A stretch of 64,000 nt of DNA from Neolecta irregularis DAH-3 (lineage: Eukaryota; Ascomycota; Neolectomycetes; Neolectales; Neolectaceae). The notes below the pieces were generated by a model that was not told where the DNA came from, did not search any database, and saw only the letters and a list, made by a program, of their open reading frames with translations. The position numbers and the translations under genes are program-made. Positions 21,485-32,454 of this stretch are shown piece after piece; position 1 is the first letter of the stretch, and each line of letters opens with the position of its first letter. Where the stretch lies: NCBI GenBank assembly GCA_001929475.1, contig LXFE01000157.1, positions 62,001-126,000 of the forward strand. The letters are read 5' to 3'.

Positions 21485-23163
21485 ATGCCTAGCTCTGAAT
21501 GGGCTTGCGAGTGCTTCAATATCAAGCTACATCTCGCCGGTGAAACTAATTCCGTGGAATCCCAGTTGTCCTACCAGCTCGACCGGCATCCTACTGCAGT
21601 AAGTCCTCAGCGTATGTTCTTCCGTTACTTATCCAACTAGGAAGTTCCCTCGTTAGTTTCGTTGAACCAAGAGGAGTCGGGATTAGTAACTGCGAAGTGT
21701 CATAATTGTGGCAAGCTTTGCTTTTCGGTCAAGGTTTCACAGGAAAACCCGCAGCTTGATGATGCCCTCGGCTTCTTTCAGCGAATCGACCTGACCCAGA
21801 AAGTCACATTGCTTCATGTTTGCCGCATGGTGAGTAATCATGTGTTCTTATTTCCGCCACAAACACAACTAGTCTTGCTTCCTCGAGCAAGAGGTGAAAT
21901 CTCACCTTTCATAAATTACTCATTTGTCCCATAGTGGCAAATATACAAGGGTTCTAAGGGTTTTAAGGCCTTGGTTTCCTTTGTTGTGTTTCTAATGTGT
22001 TCTTACATACTGTAGGACAATTACATAAATCTTCCGAACTATTCTGAGGTTTATCGAATACTGATTCCACCACGAAATGTTGATTCATCCTCTTCGACGA
22101 ATCCCAAGGACATGCACGTATCTGTCCATCTCCAACATCGCCTTTCAAATGCAATAAAAATGAAATTGGACGATATCCACCAAGAGATATCAAAATTCAT
22201 GAAGATGAAAGAAGAGGAGCTCGAAACTTGGTCGTGCAACTCCCGAGAGGGTGCAATTCTCCTCACAGAACGAGAGACTCAGCTCAATTTGCAGCACGAG
22301 CACTCAAGAAAAACCGCTTCATCGAGTTCCATCAAATTTTCTGATTCAGCCATAGATCTGAACAATGCAGAAAAAAGTAAGAGATCAAGGCTGCGCTCTG
22401 CAAGAACGTCCTCGCCTTCAAAGGGCAAGAAGAAGCGAGTTTCTTTCTCCGCGAATTTACCGAAGAAGTCTTCACAAGTAGATACGGATGATGATATATT
22501 ATCAACGTCATCTAGCACTGCCAGTCTAACTTGCAATGGAGGCCTTTCCAGAATTGGATCCCACCATACAGAATCTACTCCGGTAGTTATGGAAGATGAA
22601 GGTATTTTCTTTGAGTATATGCTCTCACTCACAACCCAGCGGTCTTTGATTTTGATGAAGAGATATCCCAATCAAAAGACTGTGGTAGCAATCCTCCAAC
22701 AGCAGTAGTATCTTCAGGAATCAGAAAATCTCGAAGGCATAATCCCTCCTCCCCTCCATATATTCTTCCTCCGTCCCCTCTCCAACCTCGTACAACAAGC
22801 AAATACGACATTGAAGAGTTTGATAATGAGACTATTGAGTCGACCGATGGTGCACATGTAGATAACGTCCCCGGCATTTCAGATAACATTGCACCACGAA
22901 CGATTCTCTCAGTGCAAGGCAGTTCTTCAACATCTGAACTTGCGCGATCGTTGCCGATATCAATACCAAGTCATTCTCTTCCTCCTCCAGTTGGGTTTTC
23001 GGATGAAGAAGCAAGTGCTAAGAATATTTTGTCTACCCGCAAACAGTCATCAAAAATAGAGGTAGCGAGAAGTTTTCAGGAACGAATGATGCTGGAAGAT
23101 AACATTGATCCCACTGAATCTATTTATGATGTCCCCAATGGGAACTGGAGGAGTTTGGGCTGA
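21485..23163 (+). CDS. Unrecognised protein with CxC/CxxC head and disordered tail
   Basis: Start MPSSEWACECFNIKLHLAG; an intron from 21599 to about 21641 joins HPTA to EVPSLVSLNQEES. The N-terminal ~170 residues look folded, with a C-x-C (ACEC) and, about 55 residues later, C-x2-C (KCHNCGKLC), a spacing reminiscent of a split zinc site such as in GFA/CENP-V folds; this is only a resemblance. A helical stretch (NAIKMKLDDIHQEISKFMKM) follows, then a long Ser/basic, low-complexity tail (RTSSPSKGKKKRVSFSANLP) ending GNWRSLG. At least four exons. I do not recognise the family and give no function. Confidence 0.6.
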
Positions 23164-23284
23164 ATCGCATTCTTGACAAGTTATTCTTTTGGATTAGCAA
23201 GGTGTTATCTGAAGTTAGGCTTTCATTATTACTCGTTCTCGTTTATGTATAATATCGTGGGTCGTATTCTTTTAAGGATGTATC

Positions 23285-25675
23285 TTAACTTAGGCGAATT
23301 AATAACGGATTCATTTTTGGCGTTTTAGGGCGTCCCTTTTGCTCGAGATTGCAAAATCTTCGTGGTCGTCTTCTGGCAACTGGTCGTCGTCGCTTCTTAA
23401 AGATACTTTTGATCCGAATCTTGATCTTCTCATTCCAGAATTGGAGTAGACGCTTTGTTCTCATTTCAACATTTTGGCGTGTCAACTCGGGATAATGCAA
23501 ATGCAACTGTCCGGCAGTAGCCTGACTAACCAGTCTAATATCAATATGAACGCCTGAGAGTTTCCATTGTAGAAGCATATCCAGAACGTCTTTTTCACAC
23601 CTATCTGAAAATCCTGAAGCGATGACGAAAACGAGAAAAGACCGAGTAAACAATCGACGTAATGGGTGGATTTTATTCCAAGAACCGGCAAAGTATAAAG
23701 CATCAGGTATGGTGACGAAGCTCCGATGCGGCTTCCCTGGTTCTCTTGGGCGATACTGAGCGATAAGCCAATTCGATAACGTATATAATACACCAAAATC
23801 ATTGGCGAATATGATTCGTAAAAGGATTTCTTTCCACGCCTCTGGCTGAACTCTCCCGCCTGCTTTCATGCAACGTATCAGCGCTTCAATAGCTTGTTCG
23901 ATATCTTCTGACTCGGGCCTGGTGTCGCCTGGATGGGCTGTGGATATCGTTTCTCCGATTTTACGAGGACGGAGGATAGCTTGACGTAGATCAGTTGCTG
24001 AAGCATTTTCTACGGGAATCCCGAGAGTCTCCATTTGTTGAAGACACGAGAATGTGCCGATTTCGTCTCTATGGAAAATGCGAGAACGGAGGAGCAGATT
24101 CCAGGTATCCATAGTTGCCAGATTTTCGTTGACCAAGGTTTTGTGAACATTTTCAAGGACATGGTATGATTGGGCTTGTACGAGACCGATACATAAATTT
24201 CTTGCGATCAGCGGCCACGAACTGATGCCGAAGTGTTGTATACTCGAGTCGGCAGTCAAAAATGCTCTGCCAATATATCCCTTTCTGGCACAATGACGAA
24301 CAAGCGCTGCGTATGTTTCGGGAACAGGCTTGATATCTTTCTTCCAGAAACCACGGATCTTGTATTCTAATTGACTTAGGCTCTCAGCGTTGTGGCTAAA
24401 CACTGCGGTGCACTTATCTCCAAATTCAGCGCCTGAAAGAATCATTTCCCTGACTGTGTTACTGTATTTTTTGCAAAGACGATATTCTGCAGACAGCCAG
24501 AAACACCAAAACTCCTGCGAAATTTTACCAATGATATTAGGTATTCTGACCAACTTTGGTAGACGGTCGAGATCCCCGCGCCCAGCATAAAACGATCCAA
24601 GGATGTCAAGCGTCGAACTATGAATGGGAATGCGACGTTGTAGCAGTTTTTCAAATAGCGCTTCAACCTTTTGACGTGTAGAAAAAGAAACGTGGTGTTT
24701 CAACAAAGGATTGACAACGATACTATTACTCAATTGGCCATTTTGATTCAACAGATAATCATTCCAGCTCTGAGCTTGCGTGACTGAGCGATTACGAAGC
24801 AGTATCGGTATTAACGGTTCGTAGATCGAGGGGATATAATGACTCACCTTCTTGAGTGATTTGTAGACTGATCGAAATACTCGCAAAGATGCGGTCGATT
24901 TTGAAGCACATTTACATAAGAAATCCCAAGACACGGGTTTCACCTTGGGAAATAAGTGTTCGTGCCAGCATATGACCATTGTTTTGGGACATTCACGTGC
25001 AGTTACGCCCTGCAAGAGGTGTCCAATGACTAAGTCGTAAAGCTGATCCCATTGGCGATTATCCATTGCCATTTTGGCTTGTGCATATTCCCAAAGCATG
25101 TCGAGGAAGTCAGGGTAACGACGACCGATGACAATTACACGAGCCCACATTGTGTACCAAAAAATGTCATCAGGACATTCAAAATGAAGGCCGGAGCGCA
25201 ACATTCTTTTCCAGGTATTGAATAGCTCGGCTTGATTCCCACTATAACCCAACATTTTGAGAAGTTGAATCCATAGTCGAATATCGTTATGGCCACGATT
25301 GATTTGTGTGCGTATTAAAGATGCTGCATTTTTGTATCTTTTTGACTTCATCAATACGGAGATTGAGGCTTGCCGATATTTTCGCAGAAACTCTTGTTTC
25401 TGCAGACTCTCTGGTGTTGTCTGTACTATATCCGGGGTTGCTTCAGAAAATTGAAGGTCGACTCTCCATTTCGAGACGTCGGTTAGATGTGATGGTTTAC
25501 GATTGATTTCTGGTTTGAAGCTCTGCCCTATGTTTGAGCGGGTTCTATACGTTTCAGAGCGATTCATGAAGATGGGATTGTTCAATGCTTCATTTGACGA
25601 AAAACTGAACAGACGTACTTGATTGAAGGACCCACAACCCGATAAAGTGGTGAGATAATGGACTTTTGCATGCAA
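23285..25675 (-). CDS. PPR-like mitochondrial protein, start unresolved
   Basis: One long frame of 796 codons. The N-terminus (SGCGSFNQVRLFSFSSNEAL) is basic and Ser-rich like a mitochondrial presequence. The body is all helical with degenerate 35-residue units, for example YKNAASLIRTQINRGHNDIR, AALVRHCARKGYIGRAFLTA and MDTWNLLLRSRIFHRDEIGT. It ends in a very basic tail (FKKRRRPVARRRPRRF), fitting RNA binding. Fungal PPR proteins of this size usually serve translation or maturation of a single mitochondrial mRNA; the target here is unknown. The frame has no ATG before 25567, so either translation begins there or a short upstream exon supplies the start. Confidence 0.7.
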   Translation of the reverse strand: MHAKVHYLTTLSGCGSFNQVRLFSFSSNEALNNPIFMNRSETYRTRSNIGQSFKPEINRKPSHLTDVSKWRVDLQFSEATPDIVQTTPESLQKQEFLRKYRQASISVLMKSKRYKNAASLIRTQINRGHNDIRLWIQLLKMLGYSGNQAELFNTWKRMLRSGLHFECPDDIFWYTMWARVIVIGRRYPDFLDMLWEYAQAKMAMDNRQWDQLYDLVIGHLLQGVTARECPKTMVICWHEHLFPKVKPVSWDFLCKCASKSTASLRVFRSVYKSLKKVSHYIPSIYEPLIPILLRNRSVTQAQSWNDYLLNQNGQLSNSIVVNPLLKHHVSFSTRQKVEALFEKLLQRRIPIHSSTLDILGSFYAGRGDLDRLPKLVRIPNIIGKISQEFWCFWLSAEYRLCKKYSNTVREMILSGAEFGDKCTAVFSHNAESLSQLEYKIRGFWKKDIKPVPETYAALVRHCARKGYIGRAFLTADSSIQHFGISSWPLIARNLCIGLVQAQSYHVLENVHKTLVNENLATMDTWNLLLRSRIFHRDEIGTFSCLQQMETLGIPVENASATDLRQAILRPRKIGETISTAHPGDTRPESEDIEQAIEALIRCMKAGGRVQPEAWKEILLRIIFANDFGVLYTLSNWLIAQYRPREPGKPHRSFVTIPDALYFAGSWNKIHPLRRLFTRSFLVFVIASGFSDRCEKDVLDMLLQWKLSGVHIDIRLVSQATAGQLHLHYPELTRQNVEMRTKRLLQFWNEKIKIRIKSIFKKRRRPVARRRPRRFCNLEQKGRPKTPKMNPLLIRLS

Positions 25676-25863
25676 AGAGCTAGCTGCTCAAACCTTTCAA
25701 CACCAAGTTGTCCTGCATCTGCACACGTTGCCTGAAATTCCGAACTGAAATCTCGAAGATTGACCTTGCTGCAAATTCTTTTCTGAGAGTGTGTCAGTTA
25801 CGTACACGTGACTGTGAGCCTCAATACCACGCGTCAGCCATAAGTGGATTCTGCAACGCCATT

Positions 25864-27679
25864 ATGTCGTCTTTCGAGGATAACAATCCTTTTGCTGCAG
25901 ATGGTTCAGTGTCTCCGGCATCTTCGGACCACAAAACTGATTATTTGGATGGGGTAAGCGCTCGTCGGCAGTCTATAACAAGCACGGGCGACCATAGCGA
26001 CTTCCATCCGATTGAGGCGACCGATGCCCAGTATCCAAGACCGAGGTCTGGAAACTGCTGTAGAATTGAGCGGTTTTTGTGTCCTCCAGATGGACCTAAT
26101 GAAATCGTTGTAACTGACGCAGGGAAGTCGTCGGAAGGGTCTGGCGCCTCCTTTATTGTATATACGATCAATATCGGGGTATTCTGTTTCACTTTCAACC
26201 AATCCCTCATTCTCATAGGATTATACAGTGCGGAGAAGATACTCTGAGTTCGAGTCGTTCCGAATCAGCTTGACACGCCTATTTCCAACCGTTATTATTC
26301 CACCAATCCCAGAAAAACATACCATGTGTATGTGTTCACCAATACTTCCACTAATCCAAGCCGATTATGCTGCTGCGCCAACTAAAGCCAAGGAAGATCA
26401 AAATATCATTGATCATCGGAAACGAATGCTTCAAGTCTTCCTGAATAGATGTGCTGCTCTTACTCAGCTTCAGAAAGAGCACGTTTTCCATAGATTCTTG
26501 GACAGTAATGCATCTTGGGTAGGCTCATAATATCATCTACGTTTGACTGTATAGTCCGAAGTTTTGACATCACCTCCGCTATCGCTAATACCCAAGAATG
26601 TCCTCAAAGCTCCCCCACTTGATCCAGCTTCCGCAGAATCCTCTCCTAATCATCAATATCTTCCAACAACTATCTCTTCGTCACACAAAAATAAATCAGT
26701 TGATCCAAGCGATCAAGAATTCATAATGGCAGAAGCCTCAGCTAAGGAGTTTGAAGCAATTATTGGTGGGGGCGTTGATAAAGTGAACCGGAGAATGATG
26801 AAGCGGTATTCGGGTTGGGTGTTTCCAGGAAACTGCAACTGACATCGTCAGAGCTTGCAAACGACTATGCTGAACTTGGCGCGCGTTACAACGGGTTTTC
26901 GTTGTCAGAATTTGGTTCCTTGGCGACTGCTATTGAACGCGTTGGTCAAGCGGTTGATTCAAATTATGTCAACACTGTGGCCCTAGTAAGTGCTTTAGCT
27001 GCTGCTTTTGCGGAACCTCTCGGCGAATCTATTCAATTCGCTGGAGTAGTTAGGGCTGTTCTCAAGTATCGTCGCCAAAAGGCAATCCAGTTGGAGATGA
27101 CTATCGATCAGCTGGCATCGAAGCGATCTCAACTAGAAGAACTAGAGAAGAGCGAAATAGAAGCCAAAAGGATCGAGGGCGCACTTAAGCGGCTCGACCC
27201 ACAAAGTACTCAGCCTCCTGGCCCCAAATCGCTGGATGGTTCCGATCCTAAAAACGCCGATTCAGTGCAACCTCCCGCTACTTCATCTGAACCTAAGGTG
27301 CACAAAAAGAAACCAAGTTCAAGCTTCAAAATGTTTAACAAATTGAATCATGCGCTGCATGGGATGATAGATGTGGATCCCGAGACCACTCGCAGAAACA
27401 ACATTGGAAAAACCCGCGAGATGATTAGTCAGGTTTTGTGCTGATCACCTAATAATACTGACGTCCCAGCTTGAAGGTGCAGTTGGAGCTGCCAAAACCG
27501 ATACACAGAGGGCTTCAGATGCTATACGTAAAGAGCTCTGTCGTTTCCAGAAAGACAAAGAAGCAGACACAATCCGGCTCATGGTTGCTTACGCCAGGTG
27601 TCACGTTTCATGGGCGGAGCGGAATCTCGATGCCTGGAAAGAGGCGGCGGAAGAGATCGAAAAGCTCAGGGATGAATGA
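25864..27679 (+). CDS. SNX41: Sorting nexin Snx41/Atg20 family (PX-BAR)
   Basis: Endosomal sorting nexin for recycling and selective autophagy. Start MSSFEDNNPFAADGSVSP. The PX domain covers about 26050-26520 with VRRRYSEFESFRISLTRLFP and VIIPPIPEKHT, the PI3P-binding core, and HRKRMLQVFLNRC. A linker with SPPLSLIPKNVLKAPPLDPA leads to the BAR-like part: IMAEASAKEFEAIIGGGVDK, DYAELGARYNGFSLSEFGSL, ESIQFAGVVRAVLKYRRQKA. A low-complexity insert and then MFNKLNHALHGMIDVDPETT and LDAWKEAAEEIEKL close the protein. Short introns near 26220, 26530, 26815 and 27440. Snx41 and Atg20 are close relatives; the KVNRRMMKRYS motif and insert fit Snx41 best. Confidence 0.88.
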
Positions 27680-28654
27680 ACTATATTCGAGCTTTGATGT
27701 TCTTTTGGATGTTAAGTAATTGGTAGATAGCGTCATATTTGATTACTGACAAAAAGAAACCGTGTTTCTTATTTCACTTGGAGTTGAGCTCTGTGCCACC
27801 TTTAGGCATTAATCCCCGAGAACGGCGCATTTTGCCTGGTAAGACACATGATTTCCCCCACAAATTCTGTATAAGGAATGTATAACCATATATTGCCACT
27901 TATAAGCCGACCCTGAAGCACGATGCTCTGGCTCGTCGAAACTGGGGCCATAATTCAGACAGAGCTCTAAAGGATTTTGGAACCTGTGTATCATGTTCTG
28001 CAAGTTGTTTAATATCCTAGCTGTGCATCTGACCTCCTAGAAACCCAGGTATTCTTTGTCTTTTTTTGTTTCTTACCCAGGTTTTGTTGGAGTAACACCA
28101 AGCGAAGTTCAAAATTAGTGAGGGGTGTTCTAGACCACTATGCCAGCCACACACCCACGGTGATACGGGAAGATGTCATCTCTTGCAAGATATTTGCTAT
28201 CGGGAGAAAAGGTAAGTATTTTTAACCTCTCGCACATGACATAGCCTTTAATTCATCCCCGGACCGGCTTTATTTCTTAGGCTGCTCTAGCTTCTTAGAT
28301 ACGGCAAACTCAATGAGTCCCTCCCACGCTTATTGGTTTGACATTCCATTCGAGGATCGCGGTTGTCGGAAGGACAAGGTTCCAGGGTCGTGAAACCCCT
28401 AAGAAGCAAAATTATTGTCTCAAACCGCAATCAAAGGTTCCCATTCGTTCGAAGCTTAGGCGGAACTAAGTCTTCCGGACTTCTATTCCTCGATGTCACC
28501 ACGAATGAATGGTCACGCAGCCGACTGGTAGATACAAATAGTCTCCTGTCCGTTCATCCCGCTCTCTGCCTACTGTCATTAGTTTGTTGATTCGTTTGTG
28601 GCTGACTTTGTCTTCTAGAATTTGTCTTCTAGGATCGTCGCAGCAACATAAAGC
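27680..28654. other. Intergenic, about 1 kb, no gene assigned
   Basis: Between SNX41 and the second velvet gene. There are splice-like signals (a 41-bp GTAATT...AAAAAG with ACTGAC at about 27715-27755; GTAAGT at 28210) and short protein-like pieces such as LKHDALARRNWGHNSDRALK near 27915, but no complete gene could be assembled. It may hold a small spliced gene, UTR introns, or both. Confidence 0.4.
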
Positions 28655-29618
28655 ATGTCATCCCAGCGTACTTCCGGAGGGCGAACCCGACGACAACATC
28701 AAGAGGTTCCAACTCGACGGAGATCTTTAAGATTAAACCCGTCACCTACACGCACCCCAGCTCAACCATCTTTACCGGCCACCATTCTACCTTCCCAGGA
28801 AGCCGAGGCGGCTCATGCACCAGTACGGCGTTCTAGAAGAGAAGCTGCAGAACGGGAAGCGGAGCATTCAGAGCCCACCACGCGTAGACGTCGAAATAGC
28901 CGAAGCGCAGTCATGGCAACAGAAAGAGCACGAGTCTATATCCTGGAGATAGTGACTCAGCCTGAGGGTGCATTCCTGACCGCCCACTCCAATACATATA
29001 GCAACCTTGGACCATTGCCGATGGTTCTGCGACTTCGCGTTCGAGATTCAAGGACAGGGGAAGAGATTGCAGCGTAAGAAGCATTCGTTAGGTCATTCTA
29101 ACCTCTGCAGAGAAGATGATCATCCGTATCTCGTCGCACATGTGTCGCTCTGGGACGAAGAGGGAGAGGAAATGATATCGCCGCCTAATCAGACTCTCTT
29201 TCGTGGCAGCCTGGTCGCTTCACCTCAAATATTCAGGGACTATCGAGATGCTACCGAATTTGCAACTTTCTTTATATTCCAATCTTTACAAGTTTCTCAA
29301 ATTGGGAACTGGCGCTTAAGCGTTGGACTCGTTGGTTTGTGGCCTGCTGCCATAGTTCCAAGACGTTCTGCGCGACGTATTTCGGCAGAGTCACCTCGCA
29401 CGGGTGGGGATTTTGCTCGCGTCTTCGGTAGAGTATTGAATATTGGGCCGCAATTCACCAATTCCGAGGCATATCAACAGACTGATTCAGAAATAGCGAG
29501 GTTCCTCGATGACTTGCGGTCTCAAGGGGCTTCCATTAATTCGCCTCCTCGCGGAGGGAATTCTAGTAGCTCTGTTCGACAGTCGAATAGTTCAGACACA
29601 GGACAATCAAATGGTTGA
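28655..29618 (+). CDS. Second velvet-domain protein, divergent
   Basis: Start MSSQRTSGGRTRRQHQEVPT; an intron at 29074-29110 (37 nt) leaves 927 nt (308 residues). A basic disordered head of about 90 residues precedes the velvet domain: YILEIVTQPEGAFLTAHSNT, LGPLPMVLRLRVRDSRTGEE, then DDHPYLVAHVSLWDEEGEEM, LFRGSLVASPQIFRDYRDAT and ATFFIFQSLQVSQIGNWRLS. The usual RTEGRYRL motif is replaced by VSQIGNWRL and the N-terminal RQQP/CGFG block is diverged to TQPEGAFL, so this is an atypical member, possibly VelB- or VelC-like. A C-terminal Ser/Gln tail follows. The basic head could be a nuclear signal. It likely dimerises with other velvet proteins (inference). Confidence 0.82.
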
Positions 29619-29812
29619 GGTGGACTGAATACTGGAGGATTTGGTGTCTGTAAATACGCATTGAAATAGGTCGGGGTTGTGTGTTAGTGTAGTTGTACTG
29701 ATAGTAGAGTAATTGCACAAAGCCCACTCAATGCCCAAAGCGGAAGCCTTCCTCTGGGTGCCCCAATTCCTCTTTTGATCCATTTTGGTTTCTCCCATCC
29801 ACAGGAGATCAA

Positions 29813-30178
29813 ATGTCCTCAAATGGATATTCAGGGAGGCCACTGCAGGGAGGATACTACGTAAAGATGCGCGGCCTTCTGTTTTATTTACAATTAGCCT
29901 CAGCAACCTCCACAGTCATATTACGCCCAACCTCAGGGCGATCAACAAGGAGGATATCCACAACGTGCTACTCTTTAACCAGGGCTCTTTGTTAATAAGA
30001 GATAGAGGGCTATCAACCGCCACAGCAGCCGGTATACATCCAACAACAACCGCAAAACAGCAACATGGGTGGTATTTGTTGTGGAATGTATATGATAGTC
30101 TCTTGAGTTTGACCCACGCTTACTATCCTTAGTTGCGCTGCATCGGCCTTGTGTTGCTGTCTGGACGTATGTTGTTAG
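29813..30178 (+). CDS. CYSTM-domain small membrane protein (second of two)
   Basis: Seventy-eight residues in four exons; introns of 43, 41 and 45 nt leave exactly 237 nt. The head is Gly/Tyr/Gln/Pro-rich (MSSNGYSGRPLQGGYY, QGGYPQQGYQPPQQPVYIQQ) and the tail is the CYSTM module GGICCGICAASALCCCLDVC. Membrane tail anchor with clustered cysteines; stress-linked family. Unspliced frames on both strands across this stretch are shadows. It differs in sequence from the 9.5-kb copy apart from the tail, so the two are old paralogues rather than a recent duplication. Confidence 0.85.
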
Positions 30179-30806
30179 CAATCTTTGTATGCGGCGATTA
30201 GGAGAAATTCATAAATCTTCTAAGTTCTCTTGTTACATTCTTCACTTCCGAATATCTGCCTATTGACTTCCATAAAGAATCCACTTCTGCGTATGTTCGT
30301 GTTCAACTTACACTAGCGCAAAACTCTGCTGCCCCTGTCTTTATGTAATGCGTCCGTTTTGCAGGGATAATTGCCTCCTCAAATCCTTAGCCACACTGCC
30401 AAGAGATCTCTAGTCAGAGGAATCTAATAAATTCAGGATCCAGGTTCTGCAATAAAAAATGTAGAGTTTCAAACACTCATGTAGAGGTGTCTGAGAGAAA
30501 GCTTAGTGGATAACCCGGACCTTCCCTTTTTCTAGCGGAAAAAATTGGATATAGAGATATCTATGATTTTAAATGTCTTTTTGTGACCAATGCCGCAGCC
30601 TTCTAGAACTAGAAATTTCTTCTCCCAGAGGAGACTGAGCTGCAATACAACTGGATTCGAAATTCACGCCACGATTAAACGATTTTCATATTTAATTAAT
30701 AGCTTTAAGGAAAATCTATGTCTATAGAATGAGCCCTGAAACAAGTTTTAACTTAGGGTGACGTGATGAACAACTTTGGACCAAAGATGCTCCATTACCG
30801 AACTTC
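30179..30806. other. Intergenic, TYR1 upstream region
   Basis: About 630 bp, AT-rich, no coding exon recognised on either strand. Expected to hold the CYSTM 3' UTR and the TYR1 promoter. I saw no clear TGACTCA (Gcn4-type) site, which would be the expected control for an amino-acid gene. Confidence 0.5.
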
Positions 30807-32393
30807 ATGACCACAAAGTTTACAAACACAAGGCGTAACGACAATGCCGAAATTGGAATCATAGGTATGGGAGAGATGGGCAGGCTTTATGCGAAGTATA
30901 TTAGCACGGCTGGTTGGAGGTATTCGATAAAGTTTTAACCAGCAATTGATGTTCAGAGTAAATGCTTGTGATAAACCCGAGAATTTTGAAAAGTTGAGGA
31001 AGGAATACTCTGGTAAGTTTAATATTCCTTACTGGTGTCTGAATCCATAGAATCATCCATCAATATTCTAGAAAATGGACATCTGGTGTCGAGACGAAGC
31101 GACTACGTAATATACAGCGTAGAGGCTGAACATATTGATAGCATTGTGCAAAGATATGCTCCTTGTACAGATCAACTCAAAAAGATTCTTCATTGCTAAT
31201 CAAAAGCGACAAAGATTGGTGCTATTGCTGGGGGTCAAACGTCCTGCAAAACGCCGGAAATTACTGCTTTTGAAAAATATCTTCCAAATGATGTCGACAT
31301 CGTTTCTTGCCATTCTCTACATGGCCCTTCAATTGACCCAAAAGGAGAATCCCTTGTTGTGATCAAACATCGGGCGTCGGAAAAGAATTTCAATCTCGCG
31401 AAGGAAATTTTGTCATGTTTGGGTTCGGAGATGGTTTTTCTCTCTGCGCGAGAACATGACCGAATCACCGCAGATACACAAGCTGCAACTCATGCTGCTT
31501 TTCTAAGGTATTTGAACGCATTAAGTACATATATTGAACTGATAGCATGGGCGTTGCTTGGCAAGCGAACGATCAGTTTCCTTGGGAAGTCAGTCGATAT
31601 GCCGGAGGTATAGAAAATATCAAAATTAACATAACAATGCGCTTATTCTCCAACAAATGGCATGTATACGCAGGTATCCCGGAGTTTCAGAAAGGATTTA
31701 CCTACTATAGGTGTTGCAATCATGAACCCGTCTGCTCGGGAGCAAATTAAACAATACGCCAAGTCTGTTACGGAATTGTTCAAGCTTATGACTGAAGGAA
31801 AATCTCAAGAGTTCGGTGATAGGATAAGGTCTGCTGGTAAAGCGGTATTTAGAGACGCAACTCAAAGTATGCTACTTCTAGATGAAGTTTTAGATAAGTT
31901 CAGTCTTGGGAGAGTTCCTTCAGAAGGAAACCTCCCCAATTCTCACCTGAGTCTTTTGGCAATGGTCGACTGTTGGTGGAAGATGGGGATAGTTCCTTAC
32001 AATCATATGATATGCTCGACTCCGGTACAAAAACGTCTTTTCCTCAGAGTACTGATCAACGTAGTTATTTCGACTGTGGCTCGGCACAACAGAATATCTC
32101 TTTCGACAACCAAAACTTTTAGAAGAGTGCATCAACGTAGCTATGAACGATACTACATTTCGTTCCGATGATCTCGAATTCACATTCGCTGCTCGGGTAT
32201 GCCATGATTTGTAACCGTTCTCAGAAATGTTTAGGGTTGGAGTGATTGTGTAGCATTCGCTGATTTCGAAAGCTATAGAAAAAGGTTTGAGGTTATCCAG
32301 AATTACTTCGAGCCTCGATTCCCAGAAGCCATCCAAGTCGGAAATGAAATGATTCGCACGATCTTTGCAATGACTCATTCGGAGAGTTCGTAG
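30807..32393 (+). CDS. TYR1: Prephenate dehydrogenase (tyrosine biosynthesis)
   Basis: Converts prephenate to 4-hydroxyphenylpyruvate with NADP+. The start MTTKFTNTRRNDNAEI leads into the Rossmann fold IGIIGMGEMGRLYAKYISTA. Later exons give ENGHLVSRRSDYVIYSVEAE, PNDVDIVSCHSLHGPSIDPK, REHDRITADTQAATHAAFLS, GGIENIKINITMRLFSNKWH and LLAMVDCWWKMGIVPYNHMI, the usual fungal Tyr1 order with the SCHSLHGP active-site segment. At least six introns of about 40-50 nt. The C-terminus FEPRFPEAIQVGNEMIRTIF and stop at 32391-32393 agree with fungal Tyr1. Convergent with the b561 gene, 61 bp apart. Confidence 0.93.
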
Positions 32394-32454
32394 AGATTAG
32401 ATACACATGATATATACAGTATTCTATATTGCAGGAATTTGCCGAGTTGAGTGT

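Noticed and set aside
30440-30540. Possible tRNA-like segment in the TYR1 upstream gap
   Set aside because: No full cloverleaf with paired arms and a GTTCRA box could be drawn; no tRNA is claimed in this window.
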